In this document: positions 1 through 8,814 of the stretch, piece after piece | How positions within the stretch are numbered: the stretch's first letter is position 1 | Layout: each line of letters begins with the position of its first letter | Source: DASUPK01 sp963819715 | GTDB taxonomy: Bacteria; Actinomycetota; Thermoleophilia; Solirubrobacterales; 70-9 | Length of the DNA: 64,000 nucleotides | Direction: 5' to 3' | Assembly: GCA_963819715.1 (NCBI GenBank) | Contig: CAWFXE010000001.1 | Location: forward strand, 124,001-188,000 | Notes under the pieces: model-generated | Told to the model about the DNA's origin: nothing | The model's database searches: none | Seen by the model: only the letters and a program-made list of their open reading frames with translations | Program-made: the position numbers and the translations under genes

Positions 1-414
1 TTTGAACGGCGGACGCTCTGCAATGGGATGGTCACAGCGCCATCCGGTGCTTCGACGCTGACGCGCTCCTCGTCGGCGGCGGTGAGGGTGCCGGTGAAGC
101 TGTGACGGCCGGCGATCTCGCTCGCTGGTCTTGACTCGCACCTTGTTGCCGAGAAATCGCTGGAAATGCTCGGGCTTCGTGAGAGGCCGATCCGGGCCGG
201 GAGACGAGACCTCGAGCGACCAGTCCTCGAGAAGTTCGCGAAGAGAGCCGGTGACGCTCTCGCACAGAGCGATGTCGACGCCACCGGGGCGGTCGATGAC
301 GAGGCGCAGGCGCTCGGCGGCGGGGCGCTCGAGCACGATCAACTCGACCTCCGGCTGCTCGCCGGAGAGCCTGCTCTCGATCTTCTGCTGTAGCTGAATG
401 AGTTCTGTATCCAT
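1..414 (-). CDS. rimP: Ribosome maturation factor RimP, partial and frameshifted
   Basis: RimP helps assemble the 30S subunit in the cytoplasm and is normally co-transcribed with nusA, which would lie just beyond the left edge. From the ATG at 414 the protein shows the family signatures RLRLVIDRPGGVDI and SLEVSSPGPDRPL, then a PEHFQRF-x-GNKVRV segment. The frame breaks near position 120: the coding strand reads AGC-GAG-C-GAG-ATC, and skipping that one C restores a family-like continuation (EIAGRHSFTGTLTAADEERV). This looks like a one-base insertion. The C-terminus is outside the window. No Shine-Dalgarno precedes the ATG; a terminator-like hairpin lies only about 10 bases upstream. Confidence 0.85.
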   Translation of the reverse strand, partial: MDTELIQLQQKIESRLSGEQPEVELIVLERPAAERLRLVIDRPGGVDIALCESVTGSLRELLEDWSLEVSSPGPDRPLTKPEHFQRFLGNKVRVKTSERDRRPSQLHRHPHRRRRGARQRRSTGWRCDHPIAERPPFK

Positions 415-424
415 CTGTGGGCCC

Positions 425-449
425 AAAAAAAGGCGGGCGCTCGCCCACC
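425..449 (-). terminator. Intrinsic terminator or attenuator between dtd and rimP
   Basis: On the minus strand a 7-bp GC stem (GGTGGGC / GCCCGCC, loop GAGC) is followed by seven T residues, a textbook intrinsic terminator. It ends about 10 bases before the rimP start codon, so it either ends the dtd transcript or attenuates transcription entering rimP-nusA. Confidence 0.7.
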
Positions 450-506
450 TTCCGACCTGCAATTAGGTGCGAAAAAAGGTTCCGAGGCGAGTATAGCCCC
501 GCCTGG

Positions 507-923
507 CTAGAGCTCCAACATGACTGTTACGGGTCCGTCATTGACCAGCGCGATGCCCATGCAGGCGCCGAAGACACCCTTCTTCGCGCCCGCCTGATCG
601 CAGAAGCGGTCATACAGGGGCTCGGCCTGATCGCCCGGCGCGGCCTGGATGTAGCTGGGGCGGGTCCCCTTCTTCGTATCGCCGTAGAGGGTGAACTGGC
701 TGACGCAGAGGATCTCGCGGTCGCCGAGCGGCTCGTTCATCTTCCCGTCTGCGTCATCGAAGATCCGCAGCGCGCGCACCTTCTCCGCAAGCCGGTCGGC
801 CTCTGCCTCGGTGTCGTCGCGGCAGACGCCGAGGAGCACCAGCATGCCGGGGCCGATCTGCGCGACCCTCTCCCCCTCTACGTCGACAGCCGCCTGGCTG
901 ACGCGCTGGACCAGGGCCTTCAA
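507..923 (-). CDS. dtd: D-aminoacyl-tRNA deacylase
   Basis: Removes D-amino acids, and glycine from mischarged tRNA-Ala, from tRNA as a cytoplasmic proofreading step. The 138-residue product matches the usual ~145 aa of bacterial DTD, begins MKALVQRVSQA as the family does, and has both active-site signatures: SQFTLYGDTKKG mid-protein and the C-terminal NDGPVTV carrying the cross-subunit Gly-Pro motif. Its ATG overlaps the stop of the upstream TPR gene by 4 bases, implying translational coupling. Confidence 0.95.
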   Translation of the reverse strand: MKALVQRVSQAAVDVEGERVAQIGPGMLVLLGVCRDDTEAEADRLAEKVRALRIFDDADGKMNEPLGDREILCVSQFTLYGDTKKGTRPSYIQAAPGDQAEPLYDRFCDQAGAKKGVFGACMGIALVNDGPVTVMLEL

Positions 924-1303
924 GCTCTCGCGAGGCGCTCTCTGTAGATGCGGTAGTCGCGCCGCTCGGGGCGCAGATTCGAGGCCAGCGCCAGGTGGTG
1001 GCGAGCGCGTCTGGTCTCCCCCGTCTTGGTAAGAGCGCGCCCGAGGCAGAAGTGGGCGTAGTCGTTGACCGGGTGCGTCTCGACGACCGCCTCGAACTCG
1101 GTGGCCGCCTCGGCATAGTGGCGGGTGCGGAACAGGGCGCGGCCGAGGGCCTCCCGGACGGAGCTCTTCTCAGGCGCCTGGCGAGCGGCCTCCTTCAGAG
1201 GCACCGTGGCCTCCTCGAAGTCGCCGTCCTCCAGCAGCTCCATGCCTCGCCGATACAGCGAGTAAAGGGACTCGCTTCCGCTGTTTTCCTGATGCTGGGC
1301 CAT
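920..1303 (-). CDS. Tetratricopeptide-repeat protein
   Basis: A 127-residue soluble protein made of about three TPR helix pairs: a LYSLYRRGMELLEDGDFEEA type repeat at 13-45, ALGRALFRTRHYAEAATEFE at about 50-75, and DYAHFCLGRALTKTGETRRA at about 82-105. There is no signal peptide or enzymatic domain, so it is probably a protein-interaction adaptor. It overlaps dtd by four bases, and its conserved position beside coaBC and dtd suggests a housekeeping role. The partner is unknown. Confidence 0.8.
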   Translation of the reverse strand: MAQHQENSGSESLYSLYRRGMELLEDGDFEEATVPLKEAARQAPEKSSVREALGRALFRTRHYAEAATEFEAVVETHPVNDYAHFCLGRALTKTGETRRARHHLALASNLRPERRDYRIYRERLARA

Positions 1304-1347
1304 GCACCCAGTGTAAAAGGGCGCGCAAGTCCGAATTCGGGGCTCGA

Positions 1348-2608
1348 TCAGTCGCGCGGCTCGACCCGGCGCCCAGCGCTTCCCGACCGGATCGCCTCGA
1401 CCCGATCGAGGATCGCGTCGGCGATCTGCTCCTTGGAGGCGAGCGGGACGGGGTGCTCTCCCGAGCGCTCGACGATGACGATCTCGTTCTCGGCGCTCTC
1501 GAAGCCGATCTCCGGGCGGGAGACGTCGTTAAAGACGACCGCGTCGGCTCCCTTGCGCTCGAGCTTCTCGCGGGCCCGCGCGGGGTCGGGGTCCGTCTCT
1601 GCGGCGAAGCCGATGATCGTCTGATCGTGGCGCCGGGAGGCGAGCGCGGCGAGGATGTCCTCGGTCGGCTCGAGATCGACCTCGAGACCGCTGCCCTCGC
1701 GGCGGATCTTCTCCCCCGCTGCCCTCTTCGGCCGGAAGTCGGCCGGGGCGGCCGCCATCACCAGGACGTCGGAGGAATCGAATTCGCGGCCGAGGGCATC
1801 TGCCAGTTCGGCCGCCGTCTCGACATCGACGCGCCTCACACCGGGTGGAGCCGGAAGCGAGACGTTGGCCGCAACCAGGGTCACCTCCGCCCCGCGCCGG
1901 GCGGCTCGCTCCGCCAGCGCCAGGCCCATGCGACCCGAGGAGCGGTTGCCGATGAAGCGAACCGGGTCGATCGGCTCCCGTGTGCCGCCCGCCGAGACGA
2001 GGACCCTGAGGCCGTCCCAGGGACCGATCGGGCCGGGCGCCGCCTGCTCGATCGCATCGAGCAGCGCGCGCGGCTCGGGCAGGCGACCGACTCCGTGCTC
2101 GCCGCGCGAGGCAAGCGGGCCCTCCTCGGGCTCCATCACCGTGATTCCGCGCTGGCGAAGGGTCGCCAGATTCGCCTGCGTTGCGGCGTCGCGATACATC
2201 CGGTCGTTCATCGCCGGCGCGACGAGCCGGGGCGCCTCGCACGCGAGGAAAGAGGTGGTGACCATCGAGTCGGCGATTCCGGCCGCCAGCTTCGCGGTCG
2301 TGTTCGCCGACGCCGGAGCGATCAGGTAGGCGTCGGCGTTCGCGACCACCTCGAGGTGACCGATCGGGTCGTGCTCGGGGCACCGGGTCGCCGGGGAAGG
2401 AGCCGCGGGCGGGGTCGCGCTCGAATTCGTCGGTGAGCACCGGGGCGCCGGCGATGCCCTCGAAGGAGGCGGCGCCGATAAACCCCTGCGCCGCAGGCGT
2501 CATCAGCACACGAACCGCGTGCCCCTCCTTGGTGGCGAGGCGCGCCAGCTCCAGCGACTTATAGGCGGCTATGCCGCCACTCACCCCGAGCAGGATGCGG
2601 GCCATCAC
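1348..2608 (-). CDS. coaBC: Bifunctional CoaBC (PPC decarboxylase / PPC synthetase), frameshifted
   Basis: Performs two steps of coenzyme A synthesis: cysteine ligation to 4'-phosphopantothenate (CoaB) and decarboxylation to 4'-phosphopantetheine (CoaC). The N-terminal flavoprotein part starts MARILLGVSGGIAAYKSLEL and continues in another frame with ADAYLIAPASANTTAKLA and the PAMNDRMY motif. The C-terminal synthetase has VLVSAGGTREPIDPVRFIGN and GFAAETD. The frame changes in a CCCC run at 2375-2378 (coding strand GTG-CCC-C-GAG); removing one C gives about 419 residues, normal for the family. It lies downstream of rpoZ-gmk, the usual actinobacterial order. Confidence 0.93.
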
Positions 2609-2627
2609 GCCCTCCTTGGCTAGGTAG

Positions 2628-2864
2628 CTAGGCCTTGTACTCGTACTTCAGCTTGCCCGCCGCCGTCTCCTCCAGGGAGATGGTGAGGTAGTTCCCGCTG
2701 GGGACCTCGACCATCGGGGGCGTGTACTCGCCGTACGCGCCCTCGGAGAGGGAGTGGTAGTAGGCGTTGATCTGGCGGGCCCGCTTCGCCGCGACGCATA
2801 CGGCGGCGTAATGGGTGTCGGTGTGAGCGAGAAGCTTGTCGACTCTTGGCGTGATCATTGACAT
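2628..2864 (-). CDS. rpoZ: DNA-directed RNA polymerase omega subunit
   Basis: Small subunit that helps fold and retain beta' in RNA polymerase and contributes to ppGpp binding in some bacteria. At 78 residues it has the family core: ITPRVDKLLAHTDTHYAAVCVAAKRARQIN, with the omega-type helix and the conserved R-A-R-Q-I-N-A-Y-Y. The C-terminal half (PPMVEVPSGNYLTISLEE) is typical of actinobacterial versions. It sits 5 bases downstream of gmk and 19 bases upstream of coaBC, so the three are almost certainly one transcript. Confidence 0.93.
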   Translation of the reverse strand: MSMITPRVDKLLAHTDTHYAAVCVAAKRARQINAYYHSLSEGAYGEYTPPMVEVPSGNYLTISLEETAAGKLKYEYKA

Positions 2865-2869
2865 GGGAG

Positions 2870-3433
2870 TCAGTGTAGGGATAGCTGGTCGCGGACGAGC
2901 CCCTCCAGCTCCGACGCCGCTTTCTGCACCTCGTCGTTCACGACCTCGAGCGGGAACTCCGAGCGCGCGGCGAGCTCGACCTCGGCGGTGCGCAGCCGCT
3001 GCTCGATGTCCTCCGGCGCGTCGGTGCCCCTCCCCTCGAGCCGCTCGCGCAGGACCTTCTCGTCGGGGGGCGCGATGAAGATCAGGACCGCGTCGTCCCC
3101 CAGCGCGTCGCGGACCTGACGGGCGCCCTGCACCTCGATCTCCAGGACGACCGAGTGGCCTTCGGCCAGGCGCCGCTCCACCTCTTCGCGCAACGTCCCG
3201 TAGTAGTTGCCGCTGTAGCTCGCGTGCTCGAGGAAGTCCCCGGCCTCGAGGCGGCGGCGAAACTCCTCCGGGCTGAGGAAGAAGTAATCGCGGCCGTCGA
3301 CCTCGCCCGGCCGCGGCTCCCTGGTGGTGGCGGAGGTGGAGAGATTGAGCTCGGGCACGCGCTCGAGCAGCTGCTCGATCAGGGTTCCCTTCCCGACTCC
3401 GGACGGTCCGGTGATGACGAAGACCTTCCCCAC
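2870..3433 (-). CDS. gmk: Guanylate kinase
   Basis: Phosphorylates GMP to GDP with ATP in the cytoplasm. The 187-residue protein has the P-loop GPSGVGKGT at 9-17, the GMP-binding segment STSATTREPRPGEVDG at 33-48, and the YYGTLREEVE and VVLEIEVQGA motifs of the family. Length and order of motifs are normal. It is the first gene of a gmk-rpoZ-coaBC set, downstream of mIHF. Confidence 0.97.
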   Translation of the reverse strand: MGKVFVITGPSGVGKGTLIEQLLERVPELNLSTSATTREPRPGEVDGRDYFFLSPEEFRRRLEAGDFLEHASYSGNYYGTLREEVERRLAEGHSVVLEIEVQGARQVRDALGDDAVLIFIAPPDEKVLRERLEGRGTDAPEDIEQRLRTAEVELAARSEFPLEVVNDEVQKAASELEGLVRDQLSLH

Positions 3434-3487
3434 GACCAGGGGATCATGACCGCCGCGACGGCCGCGAAAAGCTCTCGCAGTGCCGCG

Positions 3488-3820
3488 CTACTTGCGCAGC
3501 TGTGCGACGAGTTCGGCGCGCTGGCGCTCGGAGAGGCCGCCGATCGTCTTCGACGGCGAGATCCGGCACTGATTGAGGATCCGGTTCGTCTTCACGCGCC
3601 CGTACTTGGGCACGGCCATCAGCATGTCGATGACCTTGGCGGTCTGGACGTACTCGGGCGGATCCATCAGCAGCGTCTGGATCTTGACCTTGTTGCCCTT
3701 GAGGTCGCGCTTCAGCTGGGCCCGCTTGGAGCGAATGTCATTTGCCCTCTTCAGGGCTTCCATCCGCTGGTCCAGTGATCTCTCGGGGGCGGCGTTGGAG
3801 GACTGGACCGGGGCCTGCAT
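3488..3820 (-). CDS. mihF: Actinobacterial integration host factor (mIHF)
   Basis: Small nucleoid-associated DNA-binding protein specific to actinobacteria, needed for DNA bending and site-specific recombination. The 110-residue product carries the conserved helix-two-turn-helix core LLMDPPEYVQTAKVIDMLMA-VPKYGRVKT and the tail RISPSKTIGGLSERQRAEL. The start was chosen at MQAPVQSS because family homology begins soon after and the length fits known mIHF (about 105 aa). It lies between pyrD and gmk; in related genomes pyrF usually intervenes. Confidence 0.93.
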   Translation of the reverse strand: MQAPVQSSNAAPERSLDQRMEALKRANDIRSKRAQLKRDLKGNKVKIQTLLMDPPEYVQTAKVIDMLMAVPKYGRVKTNRILNQCRISPSKTIGGLSERQRAELVAQLRK

Positions 3821-3891
3821 CGGGGCGGCAGTATATCCGCGGCCGCGTTGAGCGGAAACCCCTTTTCGCGGTCTGTGAAAAAAACTCCCGT

Positions 3892-4763
3892 CTATCCGGA
3901 GATCCGAGCCAGCTCTCCGCCCAGCTCCGCCTCGATGCGAGACCCGGCGGCCGGATCTCGGAAGCTCTCCGTGCCGACGGCAACGAGACTTGCACCGGCC
4001 CGGAGCATTTCGGCGGCATCGCGACCGCTCGAGACGCCCCCCATCGCGACGACCGGAACCGAGATCGCGCCCGACACGGCGTGGACCTGGGCCAGAGCCA
4101 CGGCCCGGACCGCGGGCCCCGAGAGCCCTCCGGTGCCGCCGCCCAGCCACCGGTCGCCCTTGTCGGGGTCGAAGGCCACCGCGCGCAGGGTGTTGATCAG
4201 CGAGACGGCGTCCGCCCCGCCCTCCTCGGCGGCGATCGCGACCGGGACCGGGTCGGCGATGTTCGGGGTGAGCTTCACGATCAGCGGCTTCTCAGTCAGC
4301 GGCCTCATCGCCCTGAGCAGGGAATTCGCCTCCTCGCGGCGACTCGCCGACGATCAATCCCGACTTGACGTTCGGGCAGGAGACGTTCAGCTCCAGGGCC
4401 GCAACCTCCTCGCGGCCGCCCACCCCGTCCACCAATCGTGCGAACTCGTCGTGGCTCGTGCCCATCACCGAGACGATCAGCGGGCACGGGCAGCTCGGCG
4501 AGCTGCGGGAGGTCGTGCTCGAGGAATCCATCGAGACCCTTGTTCGGCAGCCCGATCGAGTTGATCAGGCCGGAGGGCGTCTCCCAGAGGCGCGGCGGCG
4601 GGTTGCCGGCGCGCGGCTCCGGGGTGATCGTCTTCGAGACAAAGGCGGAGAAGGGGAATTCGTCCAGGAGGGCGTCCCCGAAGGCTCTGCGAGCGGCGAT
4701 CGCATCGAAGGTCCCCGACCCGTTGATCACCGAATGGCGCAGCTCGATTCCGCAGAACGACAC
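3892..4763 (-). CDS. pyrD: Dihydroorotate dehydrogenase, class 1B catalytic subunit, two frameshifts
   Basis: Oxidises dihydroorotate to orotate using FMN, passing electrons to NAD+ through PyrK. The protein lies in three frames: a start segment with SFCGIELRH and INGSGTFDAIAARRAFGDAL; a middle one with GTSHDEFARLVDG and LELNVSCPN, whose Cys is the class 1B catalytic base; and an end with PLIVKLTPNIADP, VSLINTLRAVAFD and VVAMGGVSSGRDAAEML. Frame changes lie near 4482 (GTG-CCC-G-CTG) and 4325-4340, each equal to one extra base. The GTG at 4763 gives about 289 residues; a slightly longer start is possible. Last gene of the pyr operon. Confidence 0.9.
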
Positions 4764-4803
4764 CCCCCAGGCGAAGCGGAGGAGATGTCGTTTGGTGAGG
4801 CGG

Positions 4804-5683
4804 TCAATGCCCCGATCCCGGGACGAGGGCCGTCTCGATCTCATCGCCCCGCACGACCGGCCCGTCGACGCAGAGGCGCATGTAGCCGTCCCCGCCGGCC
4901 AGCGGGATTGCGCAGCCGAAGCAGGCTCCGAAGCCGCAGGCCATCGGGCGCCTCGAGCGCGAGTTCGCAGGCGACCCCGCGATCGGCGCACATGAGGCGA
5001 ACCGCCTCCAGCATCGCGGGCGGCCCGCAGGCGTAGACGGCGGCGCTCGAGACGTCATCGCCCTCCAGCAGGACGCCGAGCAGGTCGGTGACGTAGCCGC
5101 GATGGCCGGTGTGGCCGTCCTCGCTCGCCAGGCGGATCTCCGAGCAGTCGAAGAGGTCGAGGCCCCCAGAGTTCGCTTGGTCGCGGAAGCCGAGGAGGAC
5201 GCGGGCTGGGATTCCCGCCCGTTGCAACCGGCGCCGCCAGAGGGCCAGAGGGGCGACGCCGATGCCTCCACCGACGAGGATCGCCCCGGCGGCAGCGCCG
5301 GGAGCCACCTCAGCCGGTGGGGCGAACGGGCGGCCGAGAGGTCCGTGGATCCAGAGGCCTTCCCTCGGTTCGAGTGCGGCAAGTCTCGACGTGCCCGGGC
5401 CGACTGCCTGCACAAGGAAGTCAAGCCTGAGGCCGCCGGCCTGCTTCTCCGCGTCGGCGACCGAGAAGGCGCGCGCCAGGTACGGGCGGCCTTCATCGCC
5501 GCCCCAGCCGGAATCCGCGGCCAGCATGTAGAACTGGCCGGCGGCGGGCTCGGGGCCGGCGGGGTCGAGGACGGAGAAGATCCGGTACCCGCCCGACATG
5601 ACGTTGCGGGTCACCTCGCAAAGGCGCCGGCCGAACGGGGCGGTCACCCTCTCCCCCAGCCGCTGCGCCGCAGAAGCGGTCAT
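4804..5683 (-). CDS. pyrK: Dihydroorotate dehydrogenase electron-transfer subunit PyrK, frameshifted
   Basis: FAD and [2Fe-2S] subunit that moves electrons from PyrD to NAD+. It begins MTASAAQRLGERVTAPFGRR, followed by a ferredoxin-reductase-type FAD domain (RPYLARAFSVADAE), an NAD-binding part with VGGGIGVAPLALWRR and VYACGPPAMLEAV, and the C-terminal cluster motif MACGFGACFGCAIPL with its closely spaced cysteines plus a later Cys in YMRLCVDG. The cluster region is in a different frame from the rest; the shift is one extra base at about 4945 (GCG-CCC-G-ATG). The ATG overlaps the carB stop (ATGA). Corrected length is about 292 aa. Confidence 0.92.
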
Positions 5684-8600
5684 CTCTTCGATGGCTGGCG
5701 CTCCTCCGGCGCGTGGAGCTCCTGCAGCGTCTGGACCTCCGCCTCGCCGCTGGCAGCCGCGAAGATCGCCCGTGACGCCGCGGAGGCGCCTGTCATCGTG
5801 GTGACGCAGGGGATTCCGTGGCGCACGGCCTCGGTGCGGATCTCGTAGCCGTCGGTCCGGGCCCCTGAGCCAGTCGGTGTGTTGATCACGAGGTCGACCT
5901 CCTCCGAGCGGATGCAATCGACAACGTTCGGGGACCCCTCGCCGATCTTCTTGATCTTCCGGACCGGGACGCCCATCGCCGAGATGGCCTGAGCGGTGCC
6001 GGAGGTCGCGATCACCTCGAAGCCGAGGTCGTGGAAGCGGGTCGCCAGCTGAGTCGCCGCCGGCTTGTCCGAGTCGGTGACAGAGATGAAGATCGTTCCC
6101 TCCTGCGGGAGCGAGACCCCGGCCGCCGCCTGCGCCTTGCCGAACGCCGTCGGGAAATCCGAGGCGATGCCCATCACCTCGCCGGTGCTCCGCATCTCCG
6201 GACCGAGCACCGCGTCCGCCCCGGCGAAGCGGGCAAAGGGCAGGACCGCCTCCTTGACGCTGATGTGGGTCGGCATCTCGCTGGGCAGGTCCTGGTCCTC
6301 CAGGGACTCCCCGAGCATCAGCCGGCAGGCGATCTTGGCGAGAGGCGCGCCGATCGCCTTGCTGACGAAGGGCACGGTGCGCGACGCCCTCGGGTTCGCC
6401 TCGATCACGTAGAGCTCACCGTCGGCGACCGCGTACTGGACGTTGATCAGGCCGATCACCCCGAGCTCCGTGGCGATCTTGCGGGTTGTCGCGCGGATCT
6501 CCTCCAGCATCTCCTCCCCGAGGCTCATCGGCGGGATCACGCAGGCTGAGTCGCCGGAGTGAACCCCGGCCTCTTCGACGTGCTGCATCACCCCGGCGAC
6601 GAAGCAGCGCTCGCCATCGGCGAGCGCGTCCACGTCCACCTCGATGGCGTTTTCAAGAAACCGGTCCAACAGCAACGGGTGCTCCTGATCCGCCTTGACG
6701 TTCGCCTCGAGGTACGCGGCGAGGGCCTCGCCGTCGTAACAGATCTCCATCGCCCGGCCACCCAGCACGTAGGAGGGGCGAACGAGCAGTGGGAAGCCGA
6801 CGTCCTCCGCGATCGCCACCGCCTCCTCCGCGGAGAGGGCCGTCCCATATGGAGGGTGCTTGATCTCGAGGCGCTTGAGCAGGGCGCCGAAACGGCCGCG
6901 ATCCTCCGCAAGGTCGATCGCGTCCACGGGGGTACCAAGCAGCGGCACGCCCGCGTCCTCGAGCGTCTTCGCCAGGCGCAGCGGCGTCTGCCCGCCGAAC
7001 TGGACGATCACTCCCTCGGGGCGCTCGACCTCGCAGATCGCGAGCACGTCGTCCGTCGTCAGCGGCTCGAAGTAGAGGCGGTCGGAGGTGTCGTAGTCGG
7101 TGGAGACCGTCTCCGGGTTGCAGTTGACCATCACGGCATCGCGGTCGAGCTCGCGCGCCGTCATTGCGGCGTGCACACAGCAGTAGTCGAACTCGATCCC
7201 CTGGCCGATCCGGTTCGGGCCGGAGCCGAGGATCACGACAGAGGGCCGGTCCCCGCGATCGACTTCACCGGCGGACCCGTTGATCGACCTGCGCTCATGA
7301 GCGCTGTAGAAGTAGGGTGTGCGCGCCTCGAACTCGGCGGCGCAGGTATCGACCGCGCGGTAGGTGCGCTCGAGGTCCTCCGTTCCGTCACCGTCAGTCG
7401 CCAGCGCCTGCAGCTCGCGCAGGAACCACGGATCGATCATCGTCGCCTCCTGGATCCGCTCCAGCTCGACCCCGCGGCGGAAGCCGTCGAGGATCAGGTC
7501 GAAGCGGTCGGACGAGGGCGACGAGAGCCGCTCGAGCAACTCGCCGGTGGAGGCCGGGATGTCGGGCTCATCGTCGAGCTCGCGGGAGCGGAGCGCCTTG
7601 GCGAAGGACTCGCGGAAGGTCCGCCCGATCGCCATGCACTCCCCCACCGACTTCATGTGGGTGGAGAGCCGGCCCTCGGCGCCGGGGAACTTCTCGAAGG
7701 CGAAGCGAGGGATCTTGGTGACGACGTAGTCGATCGTGGGCTCAAAGGAGGCCGGTGTCGCCCGGGTGATGTCGTTGGGAATCTCCTCCAGGGCGTAGCC
7801 GACGGCGAGCTTGGCCGCGATCTTGGCGATCGGGAAACCGGTCGCCTTCGAGGCGAGTGCCGAGGAGCGGGAGACGCGCGGGTTCATCTCGATCACGACG
7901 ATCTCCCCCGTCTCCGGGCTGACGGCGAACTGCACGTTCGATCCGCCGGTCTCGACGCCGACCGCGCGGATCACGCGTATCGCCTGGTCGCGGAGGTCCT
8001 GGTAGAGCGCGTCGGTCAGGGTCTGAGCCGGGGCGATCGTCACCGAGTCGCCGGTGTGGACGCCCATCGGGTCAACGTTCTCGATCGAGCAGATGATCAC
8101 GACGTTGTCGTTGTGGTCGCGCATCACCTCGAGCTCGAACTCGCCCCACCCGAGCACCGACTCCTCGACCAGCACCTGGTTGATCGGGCTGGCGGCGAGG
8201 CCCTCGGAGACGACCTGGGCGAACTCCGTCTCGGTGTTCGCCACCCCGCCGCCGTGGCCGCCCAGCGTGAAGGCGGGACGGACGATGATCGGGAGGTTCA
8301 GCTCGCCGGATTCGAGGGCCTGTTCGCCCTGCTGGATCGACTCGACGATCATCGAGAAGGGGACCCGGAGTCCGGCCTCCTCCATCGTCGTCCGGAAGGC
8401 CTCGCGGTCCTCGGCGCGGTGGATCGCCTCGTAGTCGGCGCCGATCAGCTCGACGCCGAAGCGCTTCAGCGTTCCGTCGTCGTGCAGCGCCTTGGCCAGG
8501 TTGAGCGCGGTCTGCCCCCCGAGCGTCGGCAGCAGGGCGTCGGGCCGCTCCCGCTCGATCACCTTCGCGACGGGACCCGGAAGCAGCGGCTCGATGTAGG

Positions 8601-8790
8601 TGCGGTTCGCGAACTCCGGGTCGGTCATGATCGTCGCCGGATTGGAGTTGACGAGCACGACCTCGTAGCCCTCCTCCAGCAGCACCTTGCAGGCCTGCAC
8701 GCCGGAGTAGTCGAACTCGGCGGCCTGCCCGATCACGATTGGCCCGGAGCCGATCAGCAGGATCTTCTCGATGTCGTTACGCCGCGGCAA
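5680..8790 (-). CDS. carB: Carbamoyl-phosphate synthase large subunit
   Basis: Makes carbamoyl phosphate from ammonia (delivered by CarA), bicarbonate and two ATP. The 1036-residue protein shows the internal duplication of the family: an N-terminal carboxyphosphate half starting KILLIGSGPIVIGQAAEFDY and a second half starting SVVILGSGPNRIGQGIEFDY, each with an ATP-grasp domain (VIEMNPRVSRSSALASKATG and VIEANPRASRTVPFVSKAIG). A C-terminal MGS-like regulatory domain (from about residue 910) ends the protein. The stop overlaps pyrK. The gap to carA is 24 bases. Confidence 0.98.
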   Translation of the reverse strand: MPRRNDIEKILLIGSGPIVIGQAAEFDYSGVQACKVLLEEGYEVVLVNSNPATIMTDPEFANRTYIEPLLPGPVAKVIERERPDALLPTLGGQTALNLAKALHDDGTLKRFGVELIGADYEAIHRAEDREAFRTTMEEAGLRVPFSMIVESIQQGEQALESGELNLPIIVRPAFTLGGHGGGVANTETEFAQVVSEGLAASPINQVLVEESVLGWGEFELEVMRDHNDNVVIICSIENVDPMGVHTGDSVTIAPAQTLTDALYQDLRDQAIRVIRAVGVETGGSNVQFAVSPETGEIVVIEMNPRVSRSSALASKATGFPIAKIAAKLAVGYALEEIPNDITRATPASFEPTIDYVVTKIPRFAFEKFPGAEGRLSTHMKSVGECMAIGRTFRESFAKALRSRELDDEPDIPASTGELLERLSSPSSDRFDLILDGFRRGVELERIQEATMIDPWFLRELQALATDGDGTEDLERTYRAVDTCAAEFEARTPYFYSAHERRSINGSAGEVDRGDRPSVVILGSGPNRIGQGIEFDYCCVHAAMTARELDRDAVMVNCNPETVSTDYDTSDRLYFEPLTTDDVLAICEVERPEGVIVQFGGQTPLRLAKTLEDAGVPLLGTPVDAIDLAEDRGRFGALLKRLEIKHPPYGTALSAEEAVAIAEDVGFPLLVRPSYVLGGRAMEICYDGEALAAYLEANVKADQEHPLLLDRFLENAIEVDVDALADGERCFVAGVMQHVEEAGVHSGDSACVIPPMSLGEEMLEEIRATTRKIATELGVIGLINVQYAVADGELYVIEANPRASRTVPFVSKAIGAPLAKIACRLMLGESLEDQDLPSEMPTHISVKEAVLPFARFAGADAVLGPEMRSTGEVMGIASDFPTAFGKAQAAAGVSLPQEGTIFISVTDSDKPAATQLATRFHDLGFEVIATSGTAQAISAMGVPVRKIKKIGEGSPNVVDCIRSEEVDLVINTPTGSGARTDGYEIRTEAVRHGIPCVTTMTGASAASRAIFAAASGEAEVQTLQELHAPEERQPSKR

Positions 8791-8814
8791 GCTTCACACC
8801 TGTCTTCGCTTCGC

